Both the position numbers and the translations under genes were made by a program. From positions 286,351 to 350,350 of the forward strand of contig KB298217.1 of assembly GCA_000328365.1 (NCBI GenBank): a stretch of 64,000 nucleotides of DNA, read 5' to 3'. The notes under the pieces are model-generated. The model was not told the DNA's origin. It searched no databases and was given only the letters and a program-made list of their open reading frames with translations. This document shows positions 45,618 through 59,867 of the stretch, piece by piece (position 1 is the stretch's first letter; every line of letters begins with the position of its first letter). This DNA is from Capitella teleta (lineage: Eukaryota > Annelida > Polychaeta > Capitellidae).

Positions 45618-47555
45618 TAAAACAGAGAACGCTGAGGTTTCATTCTTCTCGCGAGAACTCTAAACACATTCCCCGCCGCAAGCCAAGCAAACTAATCACC
45701 ATGCCAACGGCAACCATCACTTCCGCTTGTGACGCCTTGTTATGAAGGGTGACACCAGGATGTCCTGCGCATCCTCGCCATAAGACACCGTGTCGATCGC
45801 TGGCTGAATACGGAATTTAATTATCTATAATATCTTCCATATGACATGATGCCTTTAATGTTATTACTCGTGCACTTTTTCCTATATATACATGTACAAT
45901 TGCACATGCTTGTACATGTATTTGTTCATACTCACACGGATATCCGATGCACAATTAATATATACTGTACGTGTGTTCGCAGTCCATCGTTTCGACGGCT
46001 CTTGGTGACGTGCAGGCCTAGAGTTACCCACATAATTTAAATGTTGACAAGACACAAATGTGTGTTGTTCTTACTCTTTTCATGTGACTTATGAGAGTTC
46101 GTAAAACCGATATCTGATATAATTCGAGATCAGAAACATCTGCGATGAATACACTAAGCTCTCATTCAAGCGAGTCTAGGAACCCACGGTTGAAGTCCAG
46201 TATATGCATATGCCTGAGTCAATATATTGCAATAGTCGGATTGGCTGCTGGCTGTTTATCTGATTACGGAGCTTCGTATGACATCCAATATTCCGAAAGT
46301 ACGAAGCCGAAGCTTCGCACATCACCATATTGACACAACACCAGCTTCATGATAAACACACATTCATACACTATATCCATCTCAACACCGCACAATAATA
46401 TTAAGAAAGCATCTACAAGTCCAGTAAATACTTGTCAATTGTTTTAGCTATAGCTACAGCCTACGATAGTTCACACACATTCCTTAACATCAAATTACAT
46501 GTATCTGAAAACTATAATCTAAACTTCTCAAAACTCAATGCTAAGCCGTATGCACCTACAGTGCATTAATACCGTATCGCACATGTAGATGTCTACCTCA
46601 CCAGCTGCGAGTTTGTGATTTAAAGTGGGTCACACGCGGTCAGTGAACTGTGATCATCACGACCCACATGCCAATGAGGAGACTGATTGGCTCTTTGAAG
46701 GATCTCAGATGTTCGCGAGACTGACGGACAGTCTCTCCGGGAGACTCACTGCTTCAGATCCGAGGAGCCATTGAGATGCTTTGTCTCGCTCCTGTTTGCA
46801 GGGATAAGAAATGGACTGTGATTGCTCGTGTGATCTTTCTGTCTGTCTGATGGGATGTGGCTTCGGTTGCATCGATTGCTCCTCCTCCTCATCCCACTGC
46901 CACCTCCTCTCCTCCTCCGTGTGTGCTCTCACCCTATTCCATTCCGATGTATTTCTGCATGTCCCTTTTATCAGAGCAATACGAAATGGAAATTGGAATT
47001 GTGGGTATATTGGCGATGGAGTACACTACAACATTATGATCTGGCAGTCAGATAAGAAGTCCGGGACCGGAGTTTTTTTCCACCCTCGTTCTCTTCATCC
47101 CTTGTACTGAATGCTGTAGACCGAAGACAGCAAATTCAGTATAATTATACTGCAAGGAAGCGCTGAATGGGACTTTGAATAGCCTACATACTGACGAGGA
47201 ATTAAAAATACTAGTACTCGTCCTAAAAGGCCTTTGTCTGATTTTGTGACACAAATTGGATATATTTTGTACCAATACTTTGGCAATGATTCATTGCGTA
47301 GGCTAGCTCCAAATTCATGGAATAATGTACTATAAGATCACATTTATAATGCTGTATTGTCGTGAAGGGTGAGCAATATAGTGTGAGCTAATATAGCCCT
47401 ACATTTGCGTGATTCAATATTTTCATTATTTCAACCATACTATTTTATACTTTAATTATTAACTTTCCACGAGAACTTACATTTCTTTGACTTGCGCCGT
47501 CCATTATAATGTATATGCTTTACTTGCGGACGCCGTATCATTAAGTGCTTACCAG
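45618..47555. other. no gene recognised
   Basis: The stretch 46811-47110 has overlapping frames on one strand (CT-rich). AGAAGTCCGGGACCGGAGTTT at 47055-47075 resembles a piece of the SINE tail, but the likeness stops after about 25 bases. Confidence 0.35.
47547..47555 (+). repeat. target-site duplication GCTTACCAG, left copy of element D
   Basis: Perfect 9-bp match to 48497-48505. Confidence 0.75.
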
Positions 47556-48496
<941 letters not shown>

Positions 48497-48505
48497 GCTT
48501 ACCAG
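48497..48505 (+). repeat. target-site duplication GCTTACCAG, right copy of element D
   Basis: Matches 47547-47555 exactly. Confidence 0.75.
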
Positions 48506-48670
48506 CATACCACAGCACAAATTCATAACGTTCCTGTCTACAGCCTAATAACGTTCATACTACTGAACCATAACGCACTGTAATCATTCCGACTGAATGG
48601 AAAAGGGCATGGTTCAGTGGTGAAGCACCACGAAATCAATTGGTGAGAATAAATGAAGTTGCAATTTGAA

Positions 48671-48719
48671 GAGGAAGAAAAAAAAAAAAAGAAAAAAAAA
48701 AGAAAAAAAAAAGAAGAGA
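48671..48719 (+). repeat. A-rich tract
   Basis: Blocks of A separated by single G, downstream of the tRNA gene on its strand. Confidence 0.8.
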
Positions 48720-48738
48720 AAACACGATACCAATTAAC

Positions 48739-48742
48739 AAAA
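48739..48742 (-). terminator. Pol III terminator of tRNA-Pro
   Basis: TTTT on the minus strand, two bases after the tRNA discriminator base. Confidence 0.6.
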
Positions 48743-48744
48743 TA

Positions 48745-48816
48745 GGGCTCGTCCGGGATTCGAACCCGGGACCTCGCGCACCCGAAGCGCGAATCATACC
48801 CCTAGACCAACGAGCC
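48745..48816 (-). tRNA. tRNA-Pro (anticodon CGG)
   Basis: This 72-base minus-strand gene begins GGCTCGTTGGTCTAGGGGTA and ends with ACGAGCC plus a C discriminator. The seven-base acceptor stem GGCTCGT/ACGAGCC pairs fully. The anticodon arm is GCGC-TTCGGGT-GCGC with CGG in the loop, so it reads proline CCG codons. The T arm GTCCCGGGTTCGAATCCCGGAC is perfect, with the B-box GGTTCGAATCC. The A-box TGGTCTAGGGG is intact. There is no intron, CCA is not encoded (normal for eukaryotes), and a T-run follows. All stems are intact, so it looks functional. Confidence 0.95.
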
Positions 48817-48819
48817 AAG

Positions 48820-49997
48820 ATGAAGCACAAGGTTTTAAACGGACATCAAAATACAGCTATCATCAGTATTAGATTGTCTTCCATTACTATGCATTAATTA
48901 ATCCTAAAATAAAAAACCATTAGATGTGGAGACAGCGTAAATCCATCTGTTGTTGAGAGACAGGTGAAAGGTATTCAAGAAACGACAATGATTTTCGTCG
49001 GCGAGTTGGTCTGTTTCATAATTCAAAAGTATTGATGATTGCAATAAACTTTTCAATTTGTCAAAATATCGAAAACCTATAGGTAACCAATTTTCTGCTC
49101 GCCAAAATGCACAGGAGGAGAGGAATAATTATATGTAGCAATGCACACAATATAATTAATCGTGTACATGTATTTACACCCTAACATAATAATGTATGCT
49201 GGTTGCCTATTATGGCCACGTTTCCCCCGCAAGCAACGCATCCTGCCTCGACGATGTTCAATCCGCGGAACATTGGCCATTATCCCCCTACCCTCGATGC
49301 AAAAGCAGTTTTTCCAAGTGTGAATTTCTCACCGTGTTCTTATCTTCTTTCTTTCTTTTTATTTTATTTTATTTTTATTTTTTATTTTTTATTTTTTTTT
49401 TTTTTCACTCAACGCCTGTGTTTGTGTGCAGGGGTGTTTGTGGAGTGTTTCTCAATTGCACATTCATGGTCATTGCGCCATGAAAAATGCAGTACTTTTT
49501 TTGCTGTACTTTACGTCAATAAAACATATCTATTTATGCGTACCATTCAATGTTTGCATTGGTCGTACCTGCCATATTGCCATAACGTCCACTAATTGGC
49601 TCCTAACGTAACAAAACTAAGTTAATGAGACTAAATCGCACGTAAACTATTGATTACTTCAAGAGATCTAAAGATATTTAAATGAGGCTTTCACTTGCCG
49701 CTCAAATACTATACTATGTCCATTTCCCATGTAATAGATTATTGTTCGATAGTATATCATTCCTAATGTGTTCTTGAACACAGAACGGATGTTTGGGAAG
49801 ATGATTTTATTCAAATACATAATCAAAATAAAACAAGCTTTGTGCACCATGGCTAGTTTTACTACTGAAGAATTACTATGTGCATTTAATCATTTTACAA
49901 TTTGATTAAGCTACCTTTATGTTGCAGTTTTGATTTGTTTGTTCGTTTGTTTGATTTTCTTTCACCCACTATAATCCTGTATATTTATTTATACGAA
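48820..49997. other. no gene recognised
   Basis: Includes a T-rich tract (about 49343-49406) that makes poly-Phe frames. Nothing else supported. Confidence 0.45.

Positions 49998-51320
<1,323 letters not shown>

Positions 51321-51358
<38 letters not shown>
51321..51358 (+). repeat. poly-A tract (38 A)
   Basis: Homopolymer run. Confidence 0.9.
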
Positions 51359-51359
<1 letters not shown>

Positions 51360-53220
51360 CCAGTGTGAGTGACCCAAGGCATCTTTTTGCCCTTGAACGG
51401 GACATAGCGATCTGTGACTTATCGTGATTTTGTGGAGGAGGGTCAAAATAGAACATTGGTCTGGTTCATCCAAGGTCCACGTAATGCATGTTTTTTTAAT
51501 AGAATTTTTGTTTGTTTTTGTTTGTTTCGGTTTTTTTTTTTTTTTTTTCGAATCAAAATTCAAAGCGAGCGCACACGCGAATGGCAAAATTTAATTTCAC
51601 GCTTGTTTATTGAGGTCAAATCGATTATCCAAATAACAGTCTAATTGTTAGAATCGATGAAAGCGCGTTATTTCCTGAAGCGTATTAGCTCTTCGCGGGG
51701 AGGATAACCGAAAGCAGCATCAATTCGGGGCTTTAGACTTGACTATCCGGCCATTGTGTGATTATAAGTCCGGCGACTCAGGCAACAGGGCAAGCACTGT
51801 AGAAGACTACTCACGGGTCATGCTTTATGGTCTAAACCCCCGAACAAGGACCATGCAATGGTTGCTATAACGACTGAAGTAAGCTATTCATGGCTGTTGC
51901 ATCTCTTCATTAATTTGATCGTGCCACACCATTATTTTCTGCCATATTTTATGCGTATTATATCGTAACATATTTTGTCTAATCCTAGTGAAATACATTC
52001 CTTGTAATCTTCAAGTATGTTTGGGATTACTCTTTGTATTTCTCTCACTTAGCATTATCCATATTTCGATTCTTCACCCGTGTCTTATTAAGTAAGAGGG
52101 CGACGCCTTCATCATGCTTGCCAAGACTGATATGATCACAATTCACAAGGACCCTGAAGGAGAATGTCTTTACCTTTTTATCTTCATCGTGTTAAGGTGA
52201 ATATGCATTGATTAACAATCAATTTTAGTAAAGTAATATCGCTTTAAGAGACCTATTATGCAGCGACAAAGACGAGGAATTTTCATTAGTTGAAATAGGT
52301 GCATTGATTGTGGTACCGGCAAAGGGAATCAATTTCTACATGAGAGGTGATTATGATCTCTAATGAACGAGACTCTTGTCTTGACTCTTGTCTCAGCGGC
52401 TCACTAAAACGCATTATTTTCTTTTTGTCTTTCGTGATACGAGCGAGCTTATAGCGTCAGAACACAAGCACAACAAGCATGAAATGCTATGCAGATCATG
52501 TTTTTGGGGAACCTCGAGTCATCACCTCGACATTGTATAAGACGGCCTAATAGAGGGAACAAGCCCAACAGGAGTTAAGATTCTGTTGCTGGACGCTATA
52601 TTATTCACCCTCGCTCAATAATTTCCGTTGCGGGTGGGCGTATATCTGTTGACATTTTGAAGAGGCAGTTAATTGGGGGTGGATCGTCGATTTAACAATG
52701 GAGGATTTCATAAGAACATAATTTCTTCCGGATAACTGTCGTTAACTCACGAATAAATTAATCTGTAATGACGCCAATGTGTGACATTTCATCCCGAGAT
52801 TAACACCGACAGCAACATTCCAAGTAAAACAGACGATTAAATGTCGATAATGACAAACCCAAATGTTACAATTACTCATTTGCCAACTGTCCAATTATTG
52901 GACTATTTCAGTCGCAGTTTCCAGCCGATCCAACATTGTGACCTTTAATACTCTAGAAAGACTGGCACTTACGTTTAATTCACTGCACTCGATGTGCGCT
53001 CTGTCCTTACGGGAGCAGTAAAAGAACCGAAGGACTATAGGAGTGGCGACCGGCAGCGTACGTAGACATTGCATCGCATGGGTTGGAATCAATGCCAGGT
53101 CGACTTACGGTGAGACAGCGTCGCCGCCGCTGAGGAAACCGTCGCTTGACGGAGAGAGTTGTTCAGCGGATGAAGCCTCTTCCTCCTGTGTCATGAGTGA
53201 GTTCAGCGCAGGATTTCAGA
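51359..53220. other. no gene recognised
   Basis: A T run at about 51531-51548. The rest has no supported frame. Confidence 0.45.
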
Positions 53221-53242
53221 ATGAATCCCATGGAATCTCGTG

Positions 53243-53470
53243 ATGGCATTGTTGAACTACGCCAAAGAGTACGTGAATCACGCCGAGGAATATGTGAGCG
53301 GTGCACGCGGATATGTGAATGAATACGTGAATGGGATTCAGGGGTGGTGCAATGATTTCTGTGATGTGATAGCCACGACTTTGTCACCTAAGAAAGTTGC
53401 CAACCAGAGTGAAAATGGACAAATTGCATTCATTGCCATCAGGAACAAAGGTATTCCGTTCATTTCATAG
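53243..53470 (+). CDS. candidate small protein or terminal exon with heptad pattern
   Basis: The ATG at 53243 (G at -3 and +4) opens a 75-codon frame. Residues 10-30 run YVNHAEE, YVSGARG, YVNEYVN: three seven-residue units encoded by a 21-base quasi-repeat (TACGTGAAT/TATGTGAGC/TATGTGAAT), as in an amphipathic helix. A polar tail ends at TAG 53468-53470. AATAAA at 53504-53509 is about 35 bases after the stop, where a polyadenylation signal would be. A CAG lies upstream at 53213, so it might be a last exon. A second plus frame from ATG 53221 and a minus frame are also open. No family known. Confidence 0.33.
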   Translation: MALLNYAKEYVNHAEEYVSGARGYVNEYVNGIQGWCNDFCDVIATTLSPKKVANQSENGQIAFIAIRNKGIPFIS

Positions 53471-53503
53471 TGTACCCTATTTTGTCTTAATTATTTTGAG
53501 GTA

Positions 53504-53509
53504 AATAAA
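53504..53509 (+). promoter_or_regulatory. possible polyadenylation signal AATAAA
   Basis: A consensus hexamer shortly after the stop of the 53243 frame. The hexamer is common by chance in AT-rich DNA. Confidence 0.3.
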
Positions 53510-54819
53510 AGAGTGAACAAAAAAATACAATACCAAATTGAAACAGCCACAAAGCGTATAAAACCGAAGAGCAGAAAATAGTTTGTCATTATAAAGAGCT
53601 TATATGTTAATGTTTATTTATCGGCTGATTTTATTTTGCAAATAATAAAAATGTTAATTTATTTATATTTAATCGATTCTAACTGAAAATGCATCTCATT
53701 ATGAGGTGATGCAGGCTGGCTGTATAATGCGCTCTTTGGCGTGTCCAGTGCAGGTAACAGATGGTTCCCCTGAGGTCGCCAAAAACATCCATCTCTGGCA
53801 CTCTTCTACTTATGCTGAGGAAACAGGTCTTGACTGATGATTGGAGCAGTCCACGGGGGGCCAACAAGCCTCCTTTGTTCTCCTCCTCCTCCTCTAATCC
53901 CCAAAGCGGCTGTGTTGCCATAGTTTGGCATAGGATTTGTTTTGGGCTGCCCTGTCTTACCTGCAACATGTTGCTTAGTAATCTAAGAGTATAGTGATTA
54001 AACATTGAGAGCACCTTATACGAAACTATGGATTCGTTAATTCAAAACCCCAAACCAGCATTTGTTGATATGTGATTACATACTACAGTAGAAATGAGAA
54101 TACTATTATACCTCTTTATATATGATTGTGTCTGAGTCGATTATTGCAGAAGTTGAAAGAAACATTTTGTCCGATGAGGCCACGAGGGCGACTGAATCTG
54201 ACGCCTGCAGAAATATCATGTCTGAAGGAAAGGTTACAGCAAGTGAATTAGGAAGAACAATTTCTGAAGTTCTTCCATATGCATCTCAAACATAGCGCAA
54301 CATAGATACAACTGTCCTGCGGACAGTGCTCATGACCGACTAAGTTCCGGTGTATTTCGGGGGGGGGGGGGGGGCTTCATGGCTGTCTTAGGGTTTTGTT
54401 TTCCTCTCTCCTGTATGGTTGTGGGAAGTGGATTGCAAGCGCTGATTGCACATACATATGTATGCTGGTTGCGCATCTGTTCAATTTACACATCAATGCA
54501 TGACATGACACTACATGGCATAATATTAATATGCTGATTGATATGAGGACCCGGGAGGCAGTGTACTCAATACCCCCTGTGAGCCTCTCTTTACCCTCGT
54601 TGCCCTTCATTTGCAATGTGGACAAATACAAGGACGAATTGGTCAGCTGAGGTTCTGCACTGCCAAGAGGATATCTGATCGTATTGAGATTGAGAATACA
54701 TGTAGAAGCGAAAGATAAAAGTTGGATCATTAAAGTCATATGCGCTTTATGTACGACATTATACTGTAATGCATCAAACCTGCAATGGGATATGATACAT
54801 CGCATTTGAGAGGTTTAAA
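53510..54819. other. no gene recognised
   Basis: Contains a 111-codon minus frame (53679-54014), a 142-codon minus frame (54377-54805) and a run of 16 G near 54359. None shows a domain. Confidence 0.4.
54809..54819 (+). repeat. target-site duplication AGAGGTTTAAA, left copy of SINE copy 2
   Basis: An exact 11-bp match to 55160-55170. Confidence 0.8.
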
Positions 54820-55159
54820 CGTGATAGGGTTTTACGGCTCCACCCAAACCAATCGGATGATACGGGGCCCAGAACAGAAGGCCCGGGACCGGGGTTTCCC
54901 CCTATTTTTATCGATAAATCCCAAGGGTTCTTTATCCTGCATACCACCATAGACAGTAGTACACAGCGCCCGGCCTTAATACGCAGTTAGACAGCACTGC
55001 AGAGTCAACGAAGAATTACAATTATAACGGATTACATTATAATTCACAGTCATAGCGCCCGTAGTCGGATCGGGTCTCGAACCCGGGACCTCGACCCTCA
55101 CGGTCGGCATAGGATTGCAGTCAGCCGGTTAAACTCACTGAGCTATTTGGTGCCTTTTT
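54820..55159 (-). mobile_element. tRNA-derived SINE, copy 2 (full length)
   Basis: On the minus strand the head reads GGCACCAAATAGCTCAGTGA (A-box region TAGCTCAGTGAGTTTAACCGG) and then GAGGTCCCGGGTTCGAGACC (B-box). An unrelated body of about 230 bases follows. It ends with a GGAGCCGTAAAACCC-type tail and no long poly-A. Perfect 11-bp AGAGGTTTAAA duplications flank it. The body matches copy 1 (16003-16286) closely, except for about 15 extra bases near 55023. Such SINEs are transcribed by Pol III and moved by a partner LINE; which LINE is unknown. Confidence 0.88.
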
Positions 55160-55170
55160 AGAGGTTTAAA
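55160..55170 (+). repeat. target-site duplication AGAGGTTTAAA, right copy of SINE copy 2
   Basis: Matches 54809-54819 exactly. Confidence 0.8.
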
Positions 55171-57047
55171 ATCTCGCTTTCATCTGACATTCTATTTGTG
55201 TAATTTTTTGACATTTTCTTGTGTAATTGCTAACAATTAAATCCGCGAATGAGCAGGTCTTTTAGGAGTTCTCATAAAGAAAATCGAACACTCATCTCGT
55301 TTCAAGCTATTCTGACTAAGAAACTTGTACTTTATATCTTTAATTTGTCTTCAATTTTATTCACTTCAGGCAGATTGTTTCTAATTCAAATTACTTAACC
55401 ATAAGTTATATCGGAGAATTATAAGCATGCATGAGTATGAGTCCTATTATCAACGAAATAAAACATCAATCCGCATGCAGGCATTGATAAATATGATGTG
55501 TTACACAAATGCACCAACACATTCTGGCGCCAGAATCCAACACACAACAGCTTTTAAATTGATAAGCGATTGCAATACTTATCCCACAATCACTCTGATC
55601 CATCCAACGGTTTGCAGCCCAATAAGCGAAATAGCTGCCGTGTTGAAGATGGATGCGAGCGATGCGTCACCTGCAGCCGTCGAACGCCAATGATAAGCCC
55701 TCATTGCTATCACATCCATCTCTGCGTGCCTCCCATCACTGCTCACCTCTCCCTTGACCTTAGATTTTGTTGTTGTGATATTGCAAAATTGAGGTGTTGT
55801 ATATGTTACCTAATAACGTGGATCTGAACCCGATGTGATATTATTGACACAGCGCATATCTGCAGCGTGATAAATAGGAGTCCGCACCACGACCGAAGGG
55901 GACTGAAAGGGCCTAATGTCATTCAGAGGGGATTTAGAGAGTTACTCCTTCTCATCCCCTCCAACAGAGCTCACGGGAAACGTGTTGCTATGGTTACTGA
56001 TTCCTTCCCGGCCATCTATAACGTCTGGTGGGAGTGAGTTTTTGTATTGGTCATTTCGGTGTGAAATTGAGAATATTATATAATAATACCGCCTTGCAGC
56101 TTGAGTAAATCCAAGTTTTTATGAGCTGATATTTCATGCTACGAGTTTCACAACGGACCACGTATAATGCCTCGGTTGCCATTTATCTCACAGATTGAAC
56201 TCTGTCGATTTATTTCTCTAAAAACAATTTGGTTTCCAGGAAATGCGATGGTTGATATTGGGTTTATCTGGGCTACGACCATTCGTGCCTGTACTGCGGA
56301 ACAAATGAGTCTTGTTTTGCTGTTAAAAGCAAGGATTAAAAGCACTTGTGTCACGTGAATTGAGTGCTTCGGTGAATGGAAAAACGAGAATGGCAAACAA
56401 TGGATTGAACAATGGGAGCAAACGAACTCAGAGACACTGAGTGTGCATCTAATTCGATTAGTAATATGTTCATTATATGGGATTTCTTCAACTCAATTTG
56501 AGGATTCGGGATGAGCGTCGGTTACATTTCTTGGAACTCTGATTGTCACGTATTGCTCTAACCAGAACCATGCAATTATCATCAAATTTTGCAATATATG
56601 AAGCGATTTTCGAGCAGTAGGTTATATATAGGAGGAAAGCTGTAGCTTATTTGTTGACTTTTAAAATTCCATTTAGACTAACATTATGAGCACAAATCGA
56701 AACGTCATTTTGCAATTGATGTTTTTCGAAGTTGAGCTATAGTTTATTGACCATGCCGACAAAGGGTTTCTTGACTTCTGTCTTTTCTTCCTTGGCACAA
56801 TTAATCTCCCGTCAGCTTACCCTGAACTTTCCTCTTTGCAATTCTTCTTCCAAATCCTCAATACAGCTCCACGCAAGCCAATTCGCTGAGGACTCCTGAG
56901 CTTGGAATGCCTTTGCATCAAGTTTGGATCCATTTGAGTAATGAACAATTATGCAAATAAGAGAATGGCTGCGATGGAGGTTAGGCTGCGCGCGGTGACC
57001 GTATTTGGTTTATGCACGCATGGCAGCGAATTCTGGATGCTACACAA
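55171..57047. other. no gene recognised
   Basis: Frames of up to 88 codons, none recognised. Confidence 0.4.
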
Positions 57048-57060
57048 AGGTCAAAGGTCA
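57048..57060 (+). promoter_or_regulatory. perfect DR1 nuclear-receptor element
   Basis: AGGTCA-A-AGGTCA: two consensus half sites as a direct repeat with one-base spacing, the site bound by HNF4- and RXR-type receptors. Whether it is used is unknown. Confidence 0.4.
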
Positions 57061-58472
57061 CCGCGTCCGAACCACGGGCTACATCATGTCATCAGAAGTT
57101 CGTATAAACATTGAAATATTATTAGTGGCATAATTCACATGCTACACAAGTATGTGTATGAATATGATGAAAAGAAAATGACTGGCTCCGTAAGAAGCAA
57201 TATGACAAAGAAGCCTGGGGAATAACTGAATACTAAAAAAGCAATTTGATAATTGATGGCCGGGACACCTTAGTGCGTTCTCGTGAATGAATAGCCTCAT
57301 TACCCAGGATTCCTCTGGTGCAGTAACCGTTACATAAATCTCCACCATCCGCGGAACAAAGAACATTATTACGCATGCGCAATGCAAGCAAACTGGCCCC
57401 ACCCCCTCGTCGGTCGCCACAAAACAAACGCAATGCATCGTTCTCGCCCGGAGGGTGGAGGGTAGTTTACGACTCATAAAATACCTTCTGAGGAAAATGA
57501 AGTCGTCCCCCCTCGTTCGTCGGCATCTTGTCTCTTGAGTTAAACATCGATTTATTTTGATAATGTTGCAAACTTAATTATCAATCATACTTTATGTCAT
57601 ATAACCCCTATAGTGGTTGGACTTAAGGGGCATTCTTAATGTTCGCAAAGTCGACATCAATGTTGACAAAATTTGTCAATCCCATAAAAAACCCGGATGC
57701 TGTGTGTCACTGTCGACGGTTCCGTGAATGATATGAAGCCCCGGGCATTTATCGGTAAAAGTAAAGGGAGATTCTTGTATTCTTGACTAGTTTATTTTCA
57801 AGATACGAAAGCAGATTAAAACCCCAAAATCTTTTTGTGTCATTTAATCATGCTCCGAGTACTTTGGTTTCTGCCTGAAAATATTCTCATTCTTCTCCAT
57901 TAAGCCAACACTAACGAATCCAAACAGCACGAAACATGCAATGCCTACATTCGTGACCGAGATGCTCTTTTGTGTCGAACTCTACTCTCATAATGAACTC
58001 AACCGCTGACGAAGATTAAACGTGAGAGACAGAGGGTTAGTATAGGGGGAAACGTTCTCTTGTTTTCGCAACCTTCTGAGCCCAGGATCCCCCAAAGGGT
58101 TAAATCACGGTCCGCGCGGAGAGGGCGGCTGCTTTGGCCCACACGCTCGTCGGGGTAGCGCCCGCATTAATCAAGGGGGTTTCGGTTCACGGTTGGAAAG
58201 GTTAATTACTCTGCAGTATCAGCAATTTTATGCCTTGATAGCTGAGCTGTGCGAGAGGCCACTTGGCACAGTAACTGAACTGTCACTTCCAGAGTAAAGC
58301 TCCAACAGGAAAATGACTGTAATGATTGGGTCGCTCCTTTTCAAGGGGCACACGCCCATCTCGAGTCGAGCTACTGACATCACATCATCCATTCCTCATG
58401 GACATCTTATCATCAGTCCACTCACGGCTTGTGTACCCTAACTATTCTCTCTTTTTGGTCCTCATTTTCCAG
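57061..58472. other. no gene recognised
   Basis: A 111-codon minus frame (57142-57477) without a domain. A GC-rich patch at 58080-58190 has no clear start or splice pair. Confidence 0.4.
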
Positions 58473-58520
58473 GCAATTGCAATAGGTTCTTGGAAGCAAC
58501 ATTTGGCCTCATATGCATAC
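58473..58520 (+). CDS. candidate 48-base internal exon
   Basis: A strong acceptor (CTCTCTTTTTGGTCCTCATTTTCCAG, ending at 58472) and a consensus donor GTATGT at 58521 enclose exactly 16 codons, AIAIGSWKQHLASYAY, open in that frame. Short in-frame exons of this kind exist in animals, but the evidence is splice signals only. Confidence 0.28.
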
Positions 58521-58924
58521 GTATGTTACGTAATAATAAATGAAGCCATCCTTCTATTCGAAGCAGTTGCGAAATAATTAAGTATGAACCGTAAGTGGGT
58601 TTCTGTGGTTTACTAGGAATACATATTTTTTTTCTTTTACAATCCTTCTTTGTGTGTAAAAACGGTTGCATCCCCATATATCTTTTGTGGCTATATAGAG
58701 TGGTTCAATGAATGGGCTTAGAAGTATGATTCAATAATGCCGCGCGATTCGGTTGCGGGGGACTCCAACAGGCTAATGAGTAAGTCAAAGAAATATAAAA
58801 TGTTCATTCACAATTATACATTTGTTGGATATTTTTCATTCGTCAGCAATCACAGTCAATCACCATTGTTGCTGCGTCGGTTGAGCTCCTCATTTCATGT
58901 TTTGGTCCTGATGTTTAGAACTAT
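58521..58924. other. no gene recognised
   Basis: Short stretch before the microsatellite. Nothing supported. Confidence 0.4.
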
Positions 58925-58956
58925 GTGCGTGCGTGCGTGTGTGCGTGCGTGCGTGC

Positions 58957-58989
<33 letters not shown>

Positions 58990-58993
58990 TGTT
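58925..58993 (+). repeat. (GTGC)n microsatellite
   Basis: About 17 GTGC units with one GTGT and one TTGC variant. Alternating purine-pyrimidine throughout. Confidence 0.95.
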
Positions 58994-59655
58994 TCGTCGC
59001 CCAAACGCCACCTGCGCGGGTCTTGCATTCGCTGAATGAGACGAGAGCTGTCACTGGCTATTAGCGCCCTTCACATGCGGTGGATTAATTTGGACGATTG
59101 GGCAAACTTGTCAACTGAAACGAGGTCTGGCATTTGTATCCGCAGGTGGGCTGCGATTCCCAGGGATCTGACAACCCTCTTTTCCCTCCATCACCTCCCA
59201 TCTAGCTCTTTCTCTCTCTCCCTCCATTTCTTTCCAATTGTATACATAAGAACGATAACCCACTTACACGCTCCCCTTGTGGAATTGAGATCGTTGATTT
59301 AATCTTTATGACTTGTGTTTTTGGTACTCAGATTTCGTGCAATCTCGTTTGGCTTACTCCGTTTGCGGGCTAAGAAGGAGAACGGCAGTTTGTAATCATG
59401 TATGTCGCCATGTCACGTTAACGGTGTTATACTGACAATGCGCACCTGATGACACTCCTCTGATATACACGTGTATCAATTTATATACAATGAACGCCGA
59501 GAGGTTCCTAATTGCCAAATAACGACAGGGCTAAAGTTGAAAAACACCATGCGCAAGTTGTACAAAACTTAAGAGCTTTTAATTAACATTTATTCAGAGT
59601 AGAAAAATACAGTGAGGCTGTGACTGATAAGAATGAAGAAAATTTAATCTGAATT

Positions 59656-59657
<2 letters not shown>
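58994..59657. other. no gene recognised
   Basis: An 88-codon frame at 59036-59302 runs through a CT-rich tract and is not called. Confidence 0.4.
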
Positions 59658-59688
<31 letters not shown>

Positions 59689-59725
59689 AATTAAAAATTA
59701 AAAAAAAAAATAAAAAAATAAAATA
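59658..59725 (+). repeat. A-rich tract
   Basis: Runs of A broken by single G or T. Confidence 0.85.
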
Positions 59726-59867
59726 GAACACACAAGAAATCAATCAGAAATGTGATCAGGGAAAGTGTTTACAGAAGTTATTGATGTACAATAATCAATG
59801 AAATGTATGCCAACGATATTAGCCCGGGATGCTAAAATCTTTCAACTATACTTGGTTGAACTAGAAG

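Noticed and set aside
48607-48632. GCATGGTTCAGTGGTGAAGC resembling a tRNA start
   Set aside because: No B-box or acceptor pairing follows. The true tRNA is at 48745-48816.
53679-54014. 111-codon minus frame, and a 142-codon minus frame at 54377-54805
   Set aside because: No recognisable domain and no start or splice context. The second abuts a SINE insertion site and a G homopolymer.
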